Assembly: GCF_028736115.1 (NCBI RefSeq)
Contig: NZ_CP117877.1
Location: 4,464,001-4,528,000 of the forward strand
DNA: 64,000 nucleotides
Source: Mucilaginibacter sp. KACC 22063
GTDB lineage: Bacteria > Bacteroidota > Bacteroidia > Sphingobacteriales > Sphingobacteriaceae
Direction: 5' to 3'
Shown: in pieces, positions 43,059 through 52,650 of the stretch
Position numbering within the stretch: position 1 is the first letter of the stretch
Layout: each line of letters opens with the position of its first letter
The notes under the pieces: model-generated
Databases searched by the model: none
Told to the model about the DNA's origin: nothing
Seen by the model: only the letters and a program-made list of their open reading frames with translations
Position numbers and translations under genes: made by a program

Positions 43059-44873
43059 TTAAGCATTAAATGTTTGCATATCAATCAACTTTCTGTACAA
43101 GCCATTGGCAGAAACCAGTTCCTGGTGTGTGCCTTGCTCAACTATCTTTCCGGCCTCAAGCACAACAATCATATCTGCATTCTGAATCGTACTCAAACGA
43201 TGTGCTATAATTAAAGATGTGCGGTTCTTCATCAGGTTATTTAATGCATCCTGAACCAGTTTTTCTGATTCTGTATCCAGCGCTGACGTAGCTTCATCCA
43301 GCAACATAATTGGGGGATTGCTTAACACCGCCCGCGCAATACAGATCCGCTGGCGCTGACCGCCGGATAGTTTGGTACCGCGGTCGCCTATATTAGTTTG
43401 ATAACCTTCTTCGGTTTCCTGAATAAAATGATGCGCATTGGCTATTTTTGCTGCAGCTTCAACCTCCTCAGGCGAAGCATCCGGCTTGCCAAAAGCAATG
43501 TTGTTATAAATGGTATCGTTAAACAAGATTGACTCCTGATTAACTGTTCCCATTAGTGCCCGTAACGAATGATGCGTTAACTTACGTAAATCATGACCGT
43601 CAATTTCAATTGCACCTTCTTTGGGATCAATAAAACGCGGTATCAGATCCATCATGGTAGACTTTCCACCACCCGAAGGGCCCACTAAAGCAACCGTTTT
43701 GCCTTTAGGTATGGTTAGGTTGATGTGAGACAATACCGGTTTTTCATCATAAGCAAAACTTACATTATTAAAACGAATGCCTTGTTTAAAATCGTGAATA
43801 TCAAAGGCATCAGGTGCATCTGTTATAGCCGGCTTTTCATCAATCAGTTCAAGTACACGTTCGCCGGCGGTAATACCCGAATGAATGTTGCTAAAGGCAT
43901 CAGAAATGGCCTTTGCGGGGCGCATCACTTGCGAAAATATGGCTATGTATGTTATAAACTGCTCGGCGGTTAACGGCGATTTGCCATGTAGCACCAACGA
44001 TCCTCCGTAAAGTACTAACCCTGAAACCATCACCACTCCTAAAAATTCAGATACAGGAGATGCTGATTGCTGGCGCTTGGCCATAGACCGTATAATTTTT
44101 GAATACTGCCGGTTTTGCGTATCAAAGCGTTCTTTAATATAATTAGTGGCATTAAATGCTTTAATAATTTTCATACCTGAAAGCGCCTCATCCAGATAAC
44201 TGATCATCATACCATAGGTTTCGTGAGATGCCCTTGCCTGAGTTTTTAAACGCTTAACAATACGCGAAATAATGAACCCGCCAACCGGTATTACCAGTAA
44301 AGAGAACAGGGTAAGCTTTACAGACAAAGCAAAAAGCGTTACGATAAACGCAATAAGCTGTAGCGGCTCTTTAAATACAACCTGCAAAGTACTGGTTACA
44401 GAAAACTGAACTACCTGTACATCTGACGCAACTTTTGATATAATATCGCCTTTACGTTCATTACTGAAATAGCCAAGATGCAGATCCATCACATTATTGA
44501 ACACACTGCGGCGAAGATTTAGCAAAGTGTGTATGCGCAGATTCTCCATCACACGCTGTGCAAAATAACGCGACAGGTTGCTGATTAACACCGATACAAC
44601 AATTACACTGCAAACAAACTTAAGCGCACCTACCTGCCCGTAAAGCACTGTAAACTCGTGCGAGTAGTAATTCATCATGTCAATTGGATGAAACCAGCTG
44701 CTGGGTTTAACTGCCGGAGCTGTTGAACGCGAAAACAGCGTAGTTAATAGCGGAACCAGCAAGGCAAGGTTAAATGTGCTGAACACTACCGTAATAATGG
44801 TAGACAGGATATAAGGAATAGCAAACTTTTCAATTGGTTTGGCAAAAGAAAGCAGCCTGAAATATGTTTTCAT
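43059..44873 (-). CDS. ABC transporter with fused permease and ATPase (MsbA-like)
   Basis: 604-aa exporter half-transporter: six TM helices in the first about 340 residues, then Walker A ALVGPSGGGKSTMMDLIP, signature LSGGQRQRICIARAVL, Walker B IMLLDEATSALD and IAHRLSTIQ. By its position inside the glycan operon it may flip a lipid-linked sugar or lipid A-like substrate across the inner membrane. A house-keeping MsbA role is an alternative. Confidence 0.9.
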   Translation of the reverse strand: MKTYFRLLSFAKPIEKFAIPYILSTIITVVFSTFNLALLVPLLTTLFSRSTAPAVKPSSWFHPIDMMNYYSHEFTVLYGQVGALKFVCSVIVVSVLISNLSRYFAQRVMENLRIHTLLNLRRSVFNNVMDLHLGYFSNERKGDIISKVASDVQVVQFSVTSTLQVVFKEPLQLIAFIVTLFALSVKLTLFSLLVIPVGGFIISRIVKRLKTQARASHETYGMMISYLDEALSGMKIIKAFNATNYIKERFDTQNRQYSKIIRSMAKRQQSASPVSEFLGVVMVSGLVLYGGSLVLHGKSPLTAEQFITYIAIFSQVMRPAKAISDAFSNIHSGITAGERVLELIDEKPAITDAPDAFDIHDFKQGIRFNNVSFAYDEKPVLSHINLTIPKGKTVALVGPSGGGKSTMMDLIPRFIDPKEGAIEIDGHDLRKLTHHSLRALMGTVNQESILFNDTIYNNIAFGKPDASPEEVEAAAKIANAHHFIQETEEGYQTNIGDRGTKLSGGQRQRICIARAVLSNPPIMLLDEATSALDTESEKLVQDALNNLMKNRTSLIIAHRLSTIQNADMIVVLEAGKIVEQGTHQELVSANGLYRKLIDMQTFNA

Positions 44874-44935
44874 TTAAAATTATAAAACGCAAAAATACTA
44901 ATAACGCCCGTAATAACTATTTAGCATAAAAGCCA

Positions 44936-45913
44936 CTATAAACCAGCCCAGGTTAAGGCCTGGGATGTATAATAAAAGTACTTATCCAATACAAGCAGGG
45001 CTATTAGCTCTTCTTGCTCCTTGCTTTTAAATTGCTGTACATATCTGTTTGCATTTTCAGCTATTGCAATTGCTTTGTCGGGATGCGAAATATAATAATG
45101 AAGCTTTTCTTCAAGATCTGAGAAATCATCGGCTATCGCTATGTAATGATAGTCTGGGATTAACCGGGCTTCCATAAACCATGTTTCATGAGTAGGCTTA
45201 GGCATAACAGCTACCGAATTAGAGGACATAATCCATTTCAAATTAGTAGCAACATCGTTACCTTCTAAACTTAATATAAATTTATACTTCAGATGAGCGC
45301 TTATAGGCAATTTAGGCTTGATCCATGCATTATTGCCGCCCTTCGCATTAACCTGCCCCAAATCGCACAACGGATTATTAAAATATTGCTCCATGAATTT
45401 TATACGGTGGGGCTGTGTTATAGCACCGCGACCAATAAGTATATCTTTTTTGTGCTGAAACGGTATTGTATCTTTCAAAAATACAAAGTGCCTTTTCCTA
45501 TCAAGCTTAAGCAAAACAGCATTTTTATTATCATCCCACAAGGGGCGGCTTTTTTGTATTGTGGGCAACGATTCGACATGATTCACATCACCGGAAAGAA
45601 ACCTGATTTTCAGGGCTGGGCTAAAAAACCTGGTATGTAAGTGTGCATCCAGATAATACGTCTTAGGGTTTTTAAACAGGGGCATATCTTTTAGCATTAC
45701 AGCTTTCTCATCAAGTACAACAATATGATCTAACTTATTGTAGTAGTTTACCCTGTCTAAAATATACAGCTCATCATAATGCCTTAACTGCTTAAGTTTA
45801 TTCAAAAGTTGATTTTGGTAAAAAAAGCCCGGAACAAGCTGCCTCAGCATATTACTTCCGTAATATGATATTTTATTTTTTTTTAGCTTGATGATGATGT
45901 CCTGCCAGTTCAC
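44936..45913 (-). CDS. glycosyltransferase family 90-like protein
   Basis: 325-aa protein whose C-terminal part reads KYKFILSLEGNDVATNLKWI, SNSVAVMPKPTHETWFMEA and DLEEKLHYYISHPDKAIAIA. This is typical of GT90 (CAP10/LPS-modifying) glycosyltransferases, in which the latter motifs line the donor site. The start is GTG at 45913, 20 bp after a TATATTTG element; no ATG is in frame before it. It is the first gene of the minus-strand glycan operon. Confidence 0.85.
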   Translation of the reverse strand: MNWQDIIIKLKKNKISYYGSNMLRQLVPGFFYQNQLLNKLKQLRHYDELYILDRVNYYNKLDHIVVLDEKAVMLKDMPLFKNPKTYYLDAHLHTRFFSPALKIRFLSGDVNHVESLPTIQKSRPLWDDNKNAVLLKLDRKRHFVFLKDTIPFQHKKDILIGRGAITQPHRIKFMEQYFNNPLCDLGQVNAKGGNNAWIKPKLPISAHLKYKFILSLEGNDVATNLKWIMSSNSVAVMPKPTHETWFMEARLIPDYHYIAIADDFSDLEEKLHYYISHPDKAIAIAENANRYVQQFKSKEQEELIALLVLDKYFYYTSQALTWAGL

Positions 45914-45933
45914 TTTTATGGCTGATTAATGGG

Positions 45934-45941
45934 CAAATATA
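45934..45941 (-). promoter_or_regulatory. candidate -7 element of the glycan operon
   Basis: TATATTTG on the minus strand, 20 bp before the GTG start at 45913. It is divergent to the TACTTTTG element at 45999-46006. Confidence 0.6.
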
Positions 45942-45998
45942 AATTTATCACAGTGTAATAGTGGAAATAACTTAGCCACCTGTTTCACATCATTTTCA

Positions 45999-46006
45999 TA
46001 CTTTTG
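45999..46006 (+). promoter_or_regulatory. candidate -7 element of the second GT-B gene
   Basis: TACTTTTG, 24 bp before the ATG at 46031. Confidence 0.5.
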
Positions 46007-46030
46007 AATTTTAGTAGAAATTCCCGTTAA

Positions 46031-46969
46031 ATGAACCCACTTCAATTAAATCTGCTTGCACATACCTGGTGGCGTTTCACCAACAAAAAGCAATACCGTT
46101 TATATAAACAGCAGATGTATCAGGAGAAAATTGATAAATTTTTAACTGAAAACAAGGTGTTAACATTTGAGGAAATCAAGCAACTAGCCGATAACACTGG
46201 CAAGCTTAACTTTTTACATACGGGCAATGCCGGAGATATTATTTATGCACTTCCGGTAATTAAAAAACTACATGAACTGGTAGATGTACCGCTCAATCTT
46301 ATTTTAAAGTTAAATGAACCATTGCGTTTGGCCAAGGGCATGACACACCCTTTAAACAATGTAATGCTAAATACCGCTACAGCCAATTTTTTAAAGCCCT
46401 TGTTAGTTGCTCAGCCTTATATCAGCAGTTACGATATATTTACCAATCAAGTTATTGATATTAATTTAAGCCTGTTCAGAAAGGCAGGCATACGCCAGGA
46501 TCGCGGCAATATTGCCCGTTGGAACTTTTATACCACCGGAATAACAGCCAATTTAAGTGAAAAATGGCTGTTTGTTGATGCAGATAAAAATTACTCAGAT
46601 ACAATAGTTGTGGCACGCAGCCAGCGATATAACAATCCAGTTATTGATTATTCCTTTCTAAATAACTACAGCAATACTGCATTTATTGGAGTAAAATCTG
46701 AATATGAAGCTATGAAAAAGCTGGTGCCAAATATCAGGTGGGTACAGGTTGCCGATTTTCTGGAGATGGCGAGAATAATTGCCGGAGCTAAATTCTTTAT
46801 CGGGAATCAGTCATTTCCTTTCTCCATTGCCGAAGCCCTGAAAGTGCCGCGGATATTGGAAGCTTACCATGCAGCGCCAAATGTAGTTGTTGAAGGCGCC
46901 GATGGTTACGACTTTTATTTTCAGAATCATTTCGAGTCTGTTGTGAAGCAGCTAAATAGCCGCCAATAA
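46031..46969 (+). CDS. GT-B glycosyltransferase-like protein, paralogue 2
   Basis: 312-aa paralogue of the 38469-39428 product. Shared blocks are FLHTGNAGDIIYALPVIKKL, the GIRQDRGNIARW segment, TIVVARSQRYNNPVIDYSFL and FFIGNQSFPFSIAEALKVPR. It is transcribed away from the glycan operon and followed 10 bp later by meaB. Likely adds or modifies a sugar in the same glycan; family assignment rests on the GT9-like motifs. Confidence 0.75.
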   Translation: MNPLQLNLLAHTWWRFTNKKQYRLYKQQMYQEKIDKFLTENKVLTFEEIKQLADNTGKLNFLHTGNAGDIIYALPVIKKLHELVDVPLNLILKLNEPLRLAKGMTHPLNNVMLNTATANFLKPLLVAQPYISSYDIFTNQVIDINLSLFRKAGIRQDRGNIARWNFYTTGITANLSEKWLFVDADKNYSDTIVVARSQRYNNPVIDYSFLNNYSNTAFIGVKSEYEAMKKLVPNIRWVQVADFLEMARIIAGAKFFIGNQSFPFSIAEALKVPRILEAYHAAPNVVVEGADGYDFYFQNHFESVVKQLNSRQ

Positions 46970-46979
46970 ATTTATTCAT

Positions 46980-47861
46980 ATGCAACGCAGTTTACAGGCG
47001 CCACATTACAATAATTTTCGTTCGGTAGCACGGGCGCTTACTATTGTGGAGAATAACCTTAATGGCGCCGATGAACTTTTACGCACTTTGCATATTAACC
47101 AAAATATACCTGTAATAGGTATAACCGGACCGCCTGGAGCAGGAAAAAGCACCCTGGTAAATGCGCTGATCACTGAATTGGCAAACGACGACAAACATAT
47201 TGCCATACTCGCCGTCGACCCTACATCGCCATTCAATTTCGGTACCCTGCTTGGCGACCGTATCCGCATGTCGTCGCACTTTAATAACGACAAGGTATTT
47301 ATACGCTCGCTGGCTACCCGTGGTTCATTAGGGGGATTATCGACAAAGGCAATTGAAATGGCAGATGTGCTGCGTGCTGCCCAATTTGATTACATCATTG
47401 TAGAAACAGTTGGCGTTGGCCAGTCGGAAGTAGAAATAGCCGGCTTGGCCGATTTTACCTTTGTTGTTTTAGTTCCCGAAGCTGGCGATGAGATCCAGAA
47501 CATTAAATCGGGCCTGATGGAAATTGCCGATGCCTTTATCATTAACAAAGCCGACCGCGACGGGGCAGACGAATTTGCGGGGAAGTTAAAAAAACTCTTA
47601 TTTGATCAGCACCGTGAAATTCCTGTTATAAAAACCATTGCTTCTAAAGATAAGGGAATTAAAGATATGGCATATCTTATTAATCAGCCTGTAGTTAAAG
47701 ACAATCCGCGCAAAGCGTGGCTTGCTACAGAAAAGGTGTATCAGCTGATAAAAGACAAGCGAATGGCTGATATAGATAAAAACAAGCTGCGGCTGCAACT
47801 CGCAGAAGCTTCAAAACAACCTGGCTTTAATATTTATCAGTTTGCCGCTGGTATAGCTTAA
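46980..47861 (+). CDS. meaB: methylmalonyl-CoA mutase-associated GTPase MeaB
   Basis: 293-aa G3E-family P-loop GTPase that protects and reloads the B12 mutase. It has IGITGPPGAGKSTLVNALI (Walker A), VDPTSPFNFGTLLGDRIRM and the SLATRGSLGGLS switch, then ETVGVGQSEVEI and FIINKADRDG. It is slightly shorter than usual (about 320-330). No mutase genes are nearby; the gene appears to be unlinked here. Confidence 0.9.
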   Translation: MQRSLQAPHYNNFRSVARALTIVENNLNGADELLRTLHINQNIPVIGITGPPGAGKSTLVNALITELANDDKHIAILAVDPTSPFNFGTLLGDRIRMSSHFNNDKVFIRSLATRGSLGGLSTKAIEMADVLRAAQFDYIIVETVGVGQSEVEIAGLADFTFVVLVPEAGDEIQNIKSGLMEIADAFIINKADRDGADEFAGKLKKLLFDQHREIPVIKTIASKDKGIKDMAYLINQPVVKDNPRKAWLATEKVYQLIKDKRMADIDKNKLRLQLAEASKQPGFNIYQFAAGIA

Positions 47862-47899
47862 ATACTTGTTGGCGCTGGTGTAATTGCCAGCATAAACTT

Positions 47900-48892
47900 T
47901 TAAACAGGCAGAGCAATATCTTCTCTCTTAATCAACTGGTCTTCCCTGTCGAATAAAAAGCTCATAGTATGGTCCGGGTCTTTAATGATCTCAAATAGCA
48001 GGAAGCCCCATTTTTTCCAGAAATTCTCCAGCACTTGTCCATAGGTTTTAGCTTCCCATTCGTCGAAGATCGGTTTCATGCTATTGCCTCGAAGGGAAAG
48101 GGCTTCAATATAAATGGTATCATGTACGGTCATGATCTCATATTCCGGCAGGCGGTTAAACAGGTAAGCAGTATAAAATACCCTGCCGCAAAACTCCTCA
48201 AACTGAATGGGGTGAAGCAATTGATCTTTAATACGGTTATAAACCTTTTCCTGGTAGCGGGCAATGGTATTGTTGTCTTGCAGGCAAATAATCAACCCGA
48301 AATCATTTATACGCAGCGAAAAAGTAACAGTGCTGATTTCATCGCGGTAACTGAATTCGTTTTCTTCATTATCCACTTTGAATAAAAACAGGCTGAACGG
48401 TTTAAAGTCGCCCTCATATTCTATTGGCAACACCATGCTTTGGAGCATAATGTGTAGATTGGTGAAACGCTGCAAAAGTGAGTGCGATACGCTAAACTCC
48501 TGCCCGTCGCGGTACTGTTGTACCATAGCAGCCTGCAATTCATTAAAAATGATACCATGCAGCCATTTGGCGCACCAGTGAAATATCCGCATTTCATCTA
48601 ACTGCTTAACTGCATCGTAGCCGGTAGTAAATGCCTGCTCTATTTCGCGCTCAAGCGGTTCAATATATTGCTCGTTGATATCAGCAGCACAGGGCAACAT
48701 CAGGTCCTTATACGTGGCAAAGCTTTCGTCAAGCAGTTTAAAAGGCTTGTCCTCCAGGCTATAACGCGTCATTAGCCATTGCGGAAAAACGTGGATTTGT
48801 TCTTCGCTGCTTTGTATGGGCTTGCCTGTCAAAAAACATTGGCGTTTTGCAGTGTTAAAACTCTTAAAAGGATAATAGATCTGTGCAGACAT
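47900..48892 (-). CDS. uncharacterised protein with an N-terminal HNH-like motif
   Basis: 330-aa soluble protein of no recognised family. Near the N-terminus a Cys (QCFLTGKPI) is followed about 15 residues later by EQIHVFPQWLM, resembling the start of HNH-type domains that read EHIFPxWL. The second Cys pair needed for a zinc knuckle is not evident. The rest is helical and hydrophilic, with WHWC-type aromatic patches. It diverges from the epimerase gene. A nuclease role would be a guess. Confidence 0.6.
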   Translation of the reverse strand: MSAQIYYPFKSFNTAKRQCFLTGKPIQSSEEQIHVFPQWLMTRYSLEDKPFKLLDESFATYKDLMLPCAADINEQYIEPLEREIEQAFTTGYDAVKQLDEMRIFHWCAKWLHGIIFNELQAAMVQQYRDGQEFSVSHSLLQRFTNLHIMLQSMVLPIEYEGDFKPFSLFLFKVDNEENEFSYRDEISTVTFSLRINDFGLIICLQDNNTIARYQEKVYNRIKDQLLHPIQFEEFCGRVFYTAYLFNRLPEYEIMTVHDTIYIEALSLRGNSMKPIFDEWEAKTYGQVLENFWKKWGFLLFEIIKDPDHTMSFLFDREDQLIKREDIALPV

Positions 48893-48928
48893 GCTGCAAA
48901 GATAAACCTAATTTTTGCCTTAAATTTT

Positions 48929-48936
48929 TAGCTTTG
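48929..48936 (+). promoter_or_regulatory. candidate -7 element of the epimerase gene
   Basis: TAGCTTTG, nine bases before the ATG at 48946, which supports that start over the 21-codon-longer frame. Confidence 0.5.
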
Positions 48937-48945
48937 ATTTTTAAC

Positions 48946-49959
48946 ATGAAACTGACGTATCAATCATATGAGCTTGAGCTAAAGCACCGCTTTACCATAG
49001 CTAAATTTTCGCGAACCTCAACACCGCTTATGCTTTTGCAAATTGAGCATGAAGGGCATATTGGTTATGGCGAAGCCTCAATGGTGCCGTATATGGGCGA
49101 AAGCGTAGAAAGCGCTACTGCTTTTTTAACCAGTGTTGATGTAAGCCGGTTTACTTATCCATTCAACTTTGATGAAATAATAAACTACCTGGATACCATT
49201 GCGCCCGGGCAGCCTGCCATTAAAGCGGCTATTGATATTGCCCTGCATGATCTGGATGGAAAACTACATGGAAAGCCCTGCTGGCAATTGTTGGGCAGCA
49301 ATCCTGCTTTGATGCCTGTCACCAGTTTCACCATTGGCATTGATACGCCCGAAGTAATTATTGAAAAAGTGAAGCAGGCCGAGGCTTGTAAAGTAATTAA
49401 GGTGAAGCTTGGCCGGGATAGCGATAAAGAATTGATCAGTACCATACGTACTGTAACCGATAAGCCATTATATGTAGATGCCAACCAGGGTTGGACTGAT
49501 TTGCAGCAAAGCCTTGAAATGACTTATTGGTTGCAGGAGCAGGGCGTTGAGCTGATTGAGCAACCCATGCTTAAAACAGACTTTGATAGCAATGCCTGGC
49601 TAACCGAACGCAGCCCTGTACCTATTATTGCCGATGAAGCCTGCCAGCGCCTGGCCGATGTTCCCCAGGTTGCCGGAGCATATCATGGTATCAACATCAA
49701 ACTCATGAAATCGGCAGGGATGCATGAGGCACACCTGATGATACAAAAAGCACGCGAACTTGGCTTAAAAATACTGATAGGCTGTATGAGCGAAACCAGT
49801 TGCGCTACCTTAGCCGCAGCAGCACTTGCCCCGCAGTGCGATTGGGCCGACCTTGACGGCCCATTGCTTACAAGCAATAATCCGTTTATTATGCCGGGTT
49901 TTGCCGACGGAAAGTGGCAATTAAGTGATGCCGCAGGACTGGGCTTGCAGTTATTATAA
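48946..49959 (+). CDS. dipeptide epimerase (enolase superfamily)
   Basis: 337-aa mandelate-racemase/enolase-fold enzyme, probably an L-Ala-D/L-Glu epimerase of peptidoglycan recycling. It has KVIKVKLGRD (the KxK base), LYVDANQGW, ELIEQPML, PIIADEACQ (metal ligands D, E, D) and the late IGCMSETSCATLA. The first 21 residues of the longer frame are not family-like, and a -7 element precedes ATG 48946. Other dipeptides are possible substrates. Confidence 0.88.
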   Translation: MKLTYQSYELELKHRFTIAKFSRTSTPLMLLQIEHEGHIGYGEASMVPYMGESVESATAFLTSVDVSRFTYPFNFDEIINYLDTIAPGQPAIKAAIDIALHDLDGKLHGKPCWQLLGSNPALMPVTSFTIGIDTPEVIIEKVKQAEACKVIKVKLGRDSDKELISTIRTVTDKPLYVDANQGWTDLQQSLEMTYWLQEQGVELIEQPMLKTDFDSNAWLTERSPVPIIADEACQRLADVPQVAGAYHGINIKLMKSAGMHEAHLMIQKARELGLKILIGCMSETSCATLAAAALAPQCDWADLDGPLLTSNNPFIMPGFADGKWQLSDAAGLGLQLL

Positions 49960-49972
49960 CTATAACGACGAC

Positions 49973-50665
49973 TTAATTAACCAGTAATTTGTAGCCCCTA
50001 CCATGTACATTAATGATCTCCACTTCAGGGTCGTCTTTAAGGTATTTACGGATCTTGCTTAAAAACACATCCATGCTGCGGCCATTAAAATAGTTGTCGT
50101 CATGCCAGATGTTCAGTAGCGCTTCTTCGCGGGTGAGTACTTCGTTTTTGTGCAGGCAAAGCAGGCGCAGTAATTCGGCTTCTTTGGTTGATAGTTTTTG
50201 CTGATGATCCTGCGTGGTGATCATTTGCTGCGTATAATCAAAGTTATATTTCCCTATTTCAAAAAAGCTTTGTTTGGGCTCCTCTTTTACCTCGCTACCG
50301 GCAACACGTTTAAGCAGGGCGTTAATACGCAGCAGCAACTCTTCTATCCGGAATGGTTTGGTAATGTAATCATCGCCTCCAAGGCTAAATGCTTGGGTTT
50401 TATCTTCGATCATTGCTTTGGCTGTAGCAAAAATAATGGGTATCTGCTGGTTGATCTTCCTGATCTCCTTACCCAGGGTAAAGCCATCCTTTTTAGGCAT
50501 CATTACATCTAATATCACCAGCTCATAGGTGTCTTTTGTAAATGCCTTAAGCCCCTCGTCGCCATCTTTGCATAACACAACATCAAACTTACCCTTTAAC
50601 TGCAAATAATCTTGTAGCAGTAACCCCAGGTTGGGGTCGTCTTCAACCAGTAATATTTTTTTCAT
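49973..50665 (-). CDS. OmpR family response regulator
   Basis: 230-aa regulator with a receiver domain (phosphoacceptor D53 in ELVILDVMMPKKDG and the K of ITKPF) and a winged-helix DNA-binding domain (about 130-228; LSTKEAELLRLLCLHKNEVL and IINVHGRGYKLL). It is encoded 8 bp after the sensor kinase gene. Probable autoregulation or control of the divergent secreted protein. Confidence 0.94.
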   Translation of the reverse strand: MKKILLVEDDPNLGLLLQDYLQLKGKFDVVLCKDGDEGLKAFTKDTYELVILDVMMPKKDGFTLGKEIRKINQQIPIIFATAKAMIEDKTQAFSLGGDDYITKPFRIEELLLRINALLKRVAGSEVKEEPKQSFFEIGKYNFDYTQQMITTQDHQQKLSTKEAELLRLLCLHKNEVLTREEALLNIWHDDNYFNGRSMDVFLSKIRKYLKDDPEVEIINVHGRGYKLLVN

Positions 50666-50673
50666 CTTATTTA

Positions 50674-52521
50674 TCAGGCAAGTGGAAACCTTAATTCAAA
50701 CTCTGATCCTTTATCTTTTTCTGAGCGTACCGTTATGCTGCCGTTAAGGCGCTTAACAATAGTGCTTACATAGCTTAGCCCAAGGCCAAAGCCTTTCACA
50801 TCATGCAGATTACCGGTTGGTACCCGGTAAAACTGCTCAAATATTTTGGCTTGCTGGTCACGTGTCATTCCTATGCCCTCATCAGCTACTTTGATAATCA
50901 ACTGCCCGCTACGGTTTAATGTACTGATGGTGATTTTAGGCGCATCTTTACTGTATTTAAGCGCATTATCAATCAGGTTATAAAGCACGTTTGACAAATG
51001 CAGTTCATCTGCATTCACAACAGCGTTCTCCGAATCGAGGTGCATGGTAGTTTCTGCGTTATACTTTTGCAGTTTCAGTTCCATGCTATCGAGCACGGTG
51101 GATACCATTTCGTTCACATCAACAGGCCTTACTTCCAGCTTAAAGTCGTTTTTCTCTATACGGGCTATGTTCAGCACCCGCTCTATATGGCTGCCTAAAC
51201 GGGCATTTTCTTCATAAATAATGCCTGCCAGCTTTGATACACGGTTTTTATCCTGGGCAATCTCTTCATCGCGAAGCGCCTCGCTGGCAATCATAATGGT
51301 TGATACCGGCGTTTTAAACTCGTGCGTCATGTTATTGATGAAATCGGTTTTCATTTCCGATATCTTCTTCTGTCTCAATATCGAATAAATGGTATAGCCG
51401 AAACAAAGTACCAGTACAAACATCAACGCACCGCTGGTGGCCATAGTATACGTCATGCGGCTAAGCAAAAACGAGCTTTTTTCCGGAAAGGTGATCCTGA
51501 TCTTGCCCGGATCATTCACTACCTCTTTATTAAATATGGCTGTTTCGTAGGTATTTGCCGGCAAAAACTTTGGCTGCTCGCCGGTATTTAATGCCCGTTG
51601 AAAAATAAGCGAATCATTAGTGGCGGTGGTTACCTCGTAACTAAACGGCAGGTTAATGCCCTTATTGCGCAGCTCGAAATGCAGTACAGAATCTATCCAT
51701 ACCGAGTCGATGCGTTTGGTAAGCGGTTTTCCTGTGTGCTGATATTCTTCCGCTATACTTTGTATAACGCTTCTTTGGCTGCCCTGCCCCTGTTTCAGGT
51801 TCTCGATAGAGTCAGTAGCCAGCATACGTTTCACCTGTCTTATCTGGCGTTGTTTCTGTTTACGGTCCTGCTCGCGCTGCCACAAAGGGTTTATTTGCGG
51901 AATGGTAATGGTTTGCCTGCCAAATTGCGGATCTGTGTACTGATACGTCAGGGTATCATATTTGTTAAGCTTTAAAGGCCGTTTAAGCATTACCTGTTTC
52001 TGCGGGATGCTTACAATTTCGGGGGTTAAACGCTGGTGTACAATCCCAAATTCATCGGTAAACTCATCAACACGTATCCTGAAGTTAACCGAACCTGCAA
52101 TATTGTTCAGCTCTTCATCCATTTTGTTCCGCATAATAATATGCTTCAAACTATCGCGCAGCATGGCAATATGCTTTTCGCGTTCGGTTTGCTTTTTACG
52201 TATGGTTAAGCTGTCGGCCTCAGGATTATCGCCGGTTGGCGTATCAAGTGTACTTTTATGTATGCTTTTTACAATTAGACGGTAATTACGTTTCTGTAAC
52301 TCCTGCTCATCATTAAAGCGGGCTTTTTCATTTAAAAAATTAACGGCATCAACACGCGCAACCTTATCAACTACATTGTTGAGTACTTCGTTTACAGAGC
52401 GGTCAAACAAGGCAGATTGCATTACGTATGACTGCCTCAGAAAATACAATTGCATAGCCATTACGCCCAGCAGCGCAAACCCCATCAACCCCGTAATTAA
52501 AACTATACTTCTTTTACTCAT
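50674..52521 (-). CDS. sensor histidine kinase with large periplasmic domain
   Basis: 615-aa kinase. A TM segment at about 7-28, a periplasmic region of roughly 330 residues, and a second TM at about 358-382 frame a sensory domain with no recognised fold. HisKA follows with H400 in NNMTHEFKTPVSTI and a HATPase with NALKYSKDAPKI, DEGIGM, FEQFYRVP and GFGLGLSYV. It resembles RprX-type Bacteroidota kinases. Cognate regulator lies downstream. Confidence 0.92.
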   Translation of the reverse strand: MSKRSIVLITGLMGFALLGVMAMQLYFLRQSYVMQSALFDRSVNEVLNNVVDKVARVDAVNFLNEKARFNDEQELQKRNYRLIVKSIHKSTLDTPTGDNPEADSLTIRKKQTEREKHIAMLRDSLKHIIMRNKMDEELNNIAGSVNFRIRVDEFTDEFGIVHQRLTPEIVSIPQKQVMLKRPLKLNKYDTLTYQYTDPQFGRQTITIPQINPLWQREQDRKQKQRQIRQVKRMLATDSIENLKQGQGSQRSVIQSIAEEYQHTGKPLTKRIDSVWIDSVLHFELRNKGINLPFSYEVTTATNDSLIFQRALNTGEQPKFLPANTYETAIFNKEVVNDPGKIRITFPEKSSFLLSRMTYTMATSGALMFVLVLCFGYTIYSILRQKKISEMKTDFINNMTHEFKTPVSTIMIASEALRDEEIAQDKNRVSKLAGIIYEENARLGSHIERVLNIARIEKNDFKLEVRPVDVNEMVSTVLDSMELKLQKYNAETTMHLDSENAVVNADELHLSNVLYNLIDNALKYSKDAPKITISTLNRSGQLIIKVADEGIGMTRDQQAKIFEQFYRVPTGNLHDVKGFGLGLSYVSTIVKRLNGSITVRSEKDKGSEFELRFPLA

Positions 52522-52529
52522 CCAGGTAA

Positions 52530-52537
52530 CAAAAATA
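52530..52537 (-). promoter_or_regulatory. candidate -7 element of the kinase gene
   Basis: TATTTTTG on the minus strand, eight bases before the ATG at 52521. Confidence 0.4.
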
Positions 52538-52622
52538 TTTCAAATTAGCCGACCTGTAGCAGCTTTAACACTTTTTAACATATTTTAGCAGGGTAATAGT
52601 TGATTGAACATCAGCCCATTAC

Positions 52623-52630
52623 TACATTTG
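52623..52630 (+). promoter_or_regulatory. candidate -7 element of the divergent secreted protein gene
   Basis: TACATTTG, 20 bp before the ATG at 52651. It supports that start over one 17 codons upstream. Confidence 0.5.
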
Positions 52631-52650
52631 ATTCTCAAACCCTATTTACC

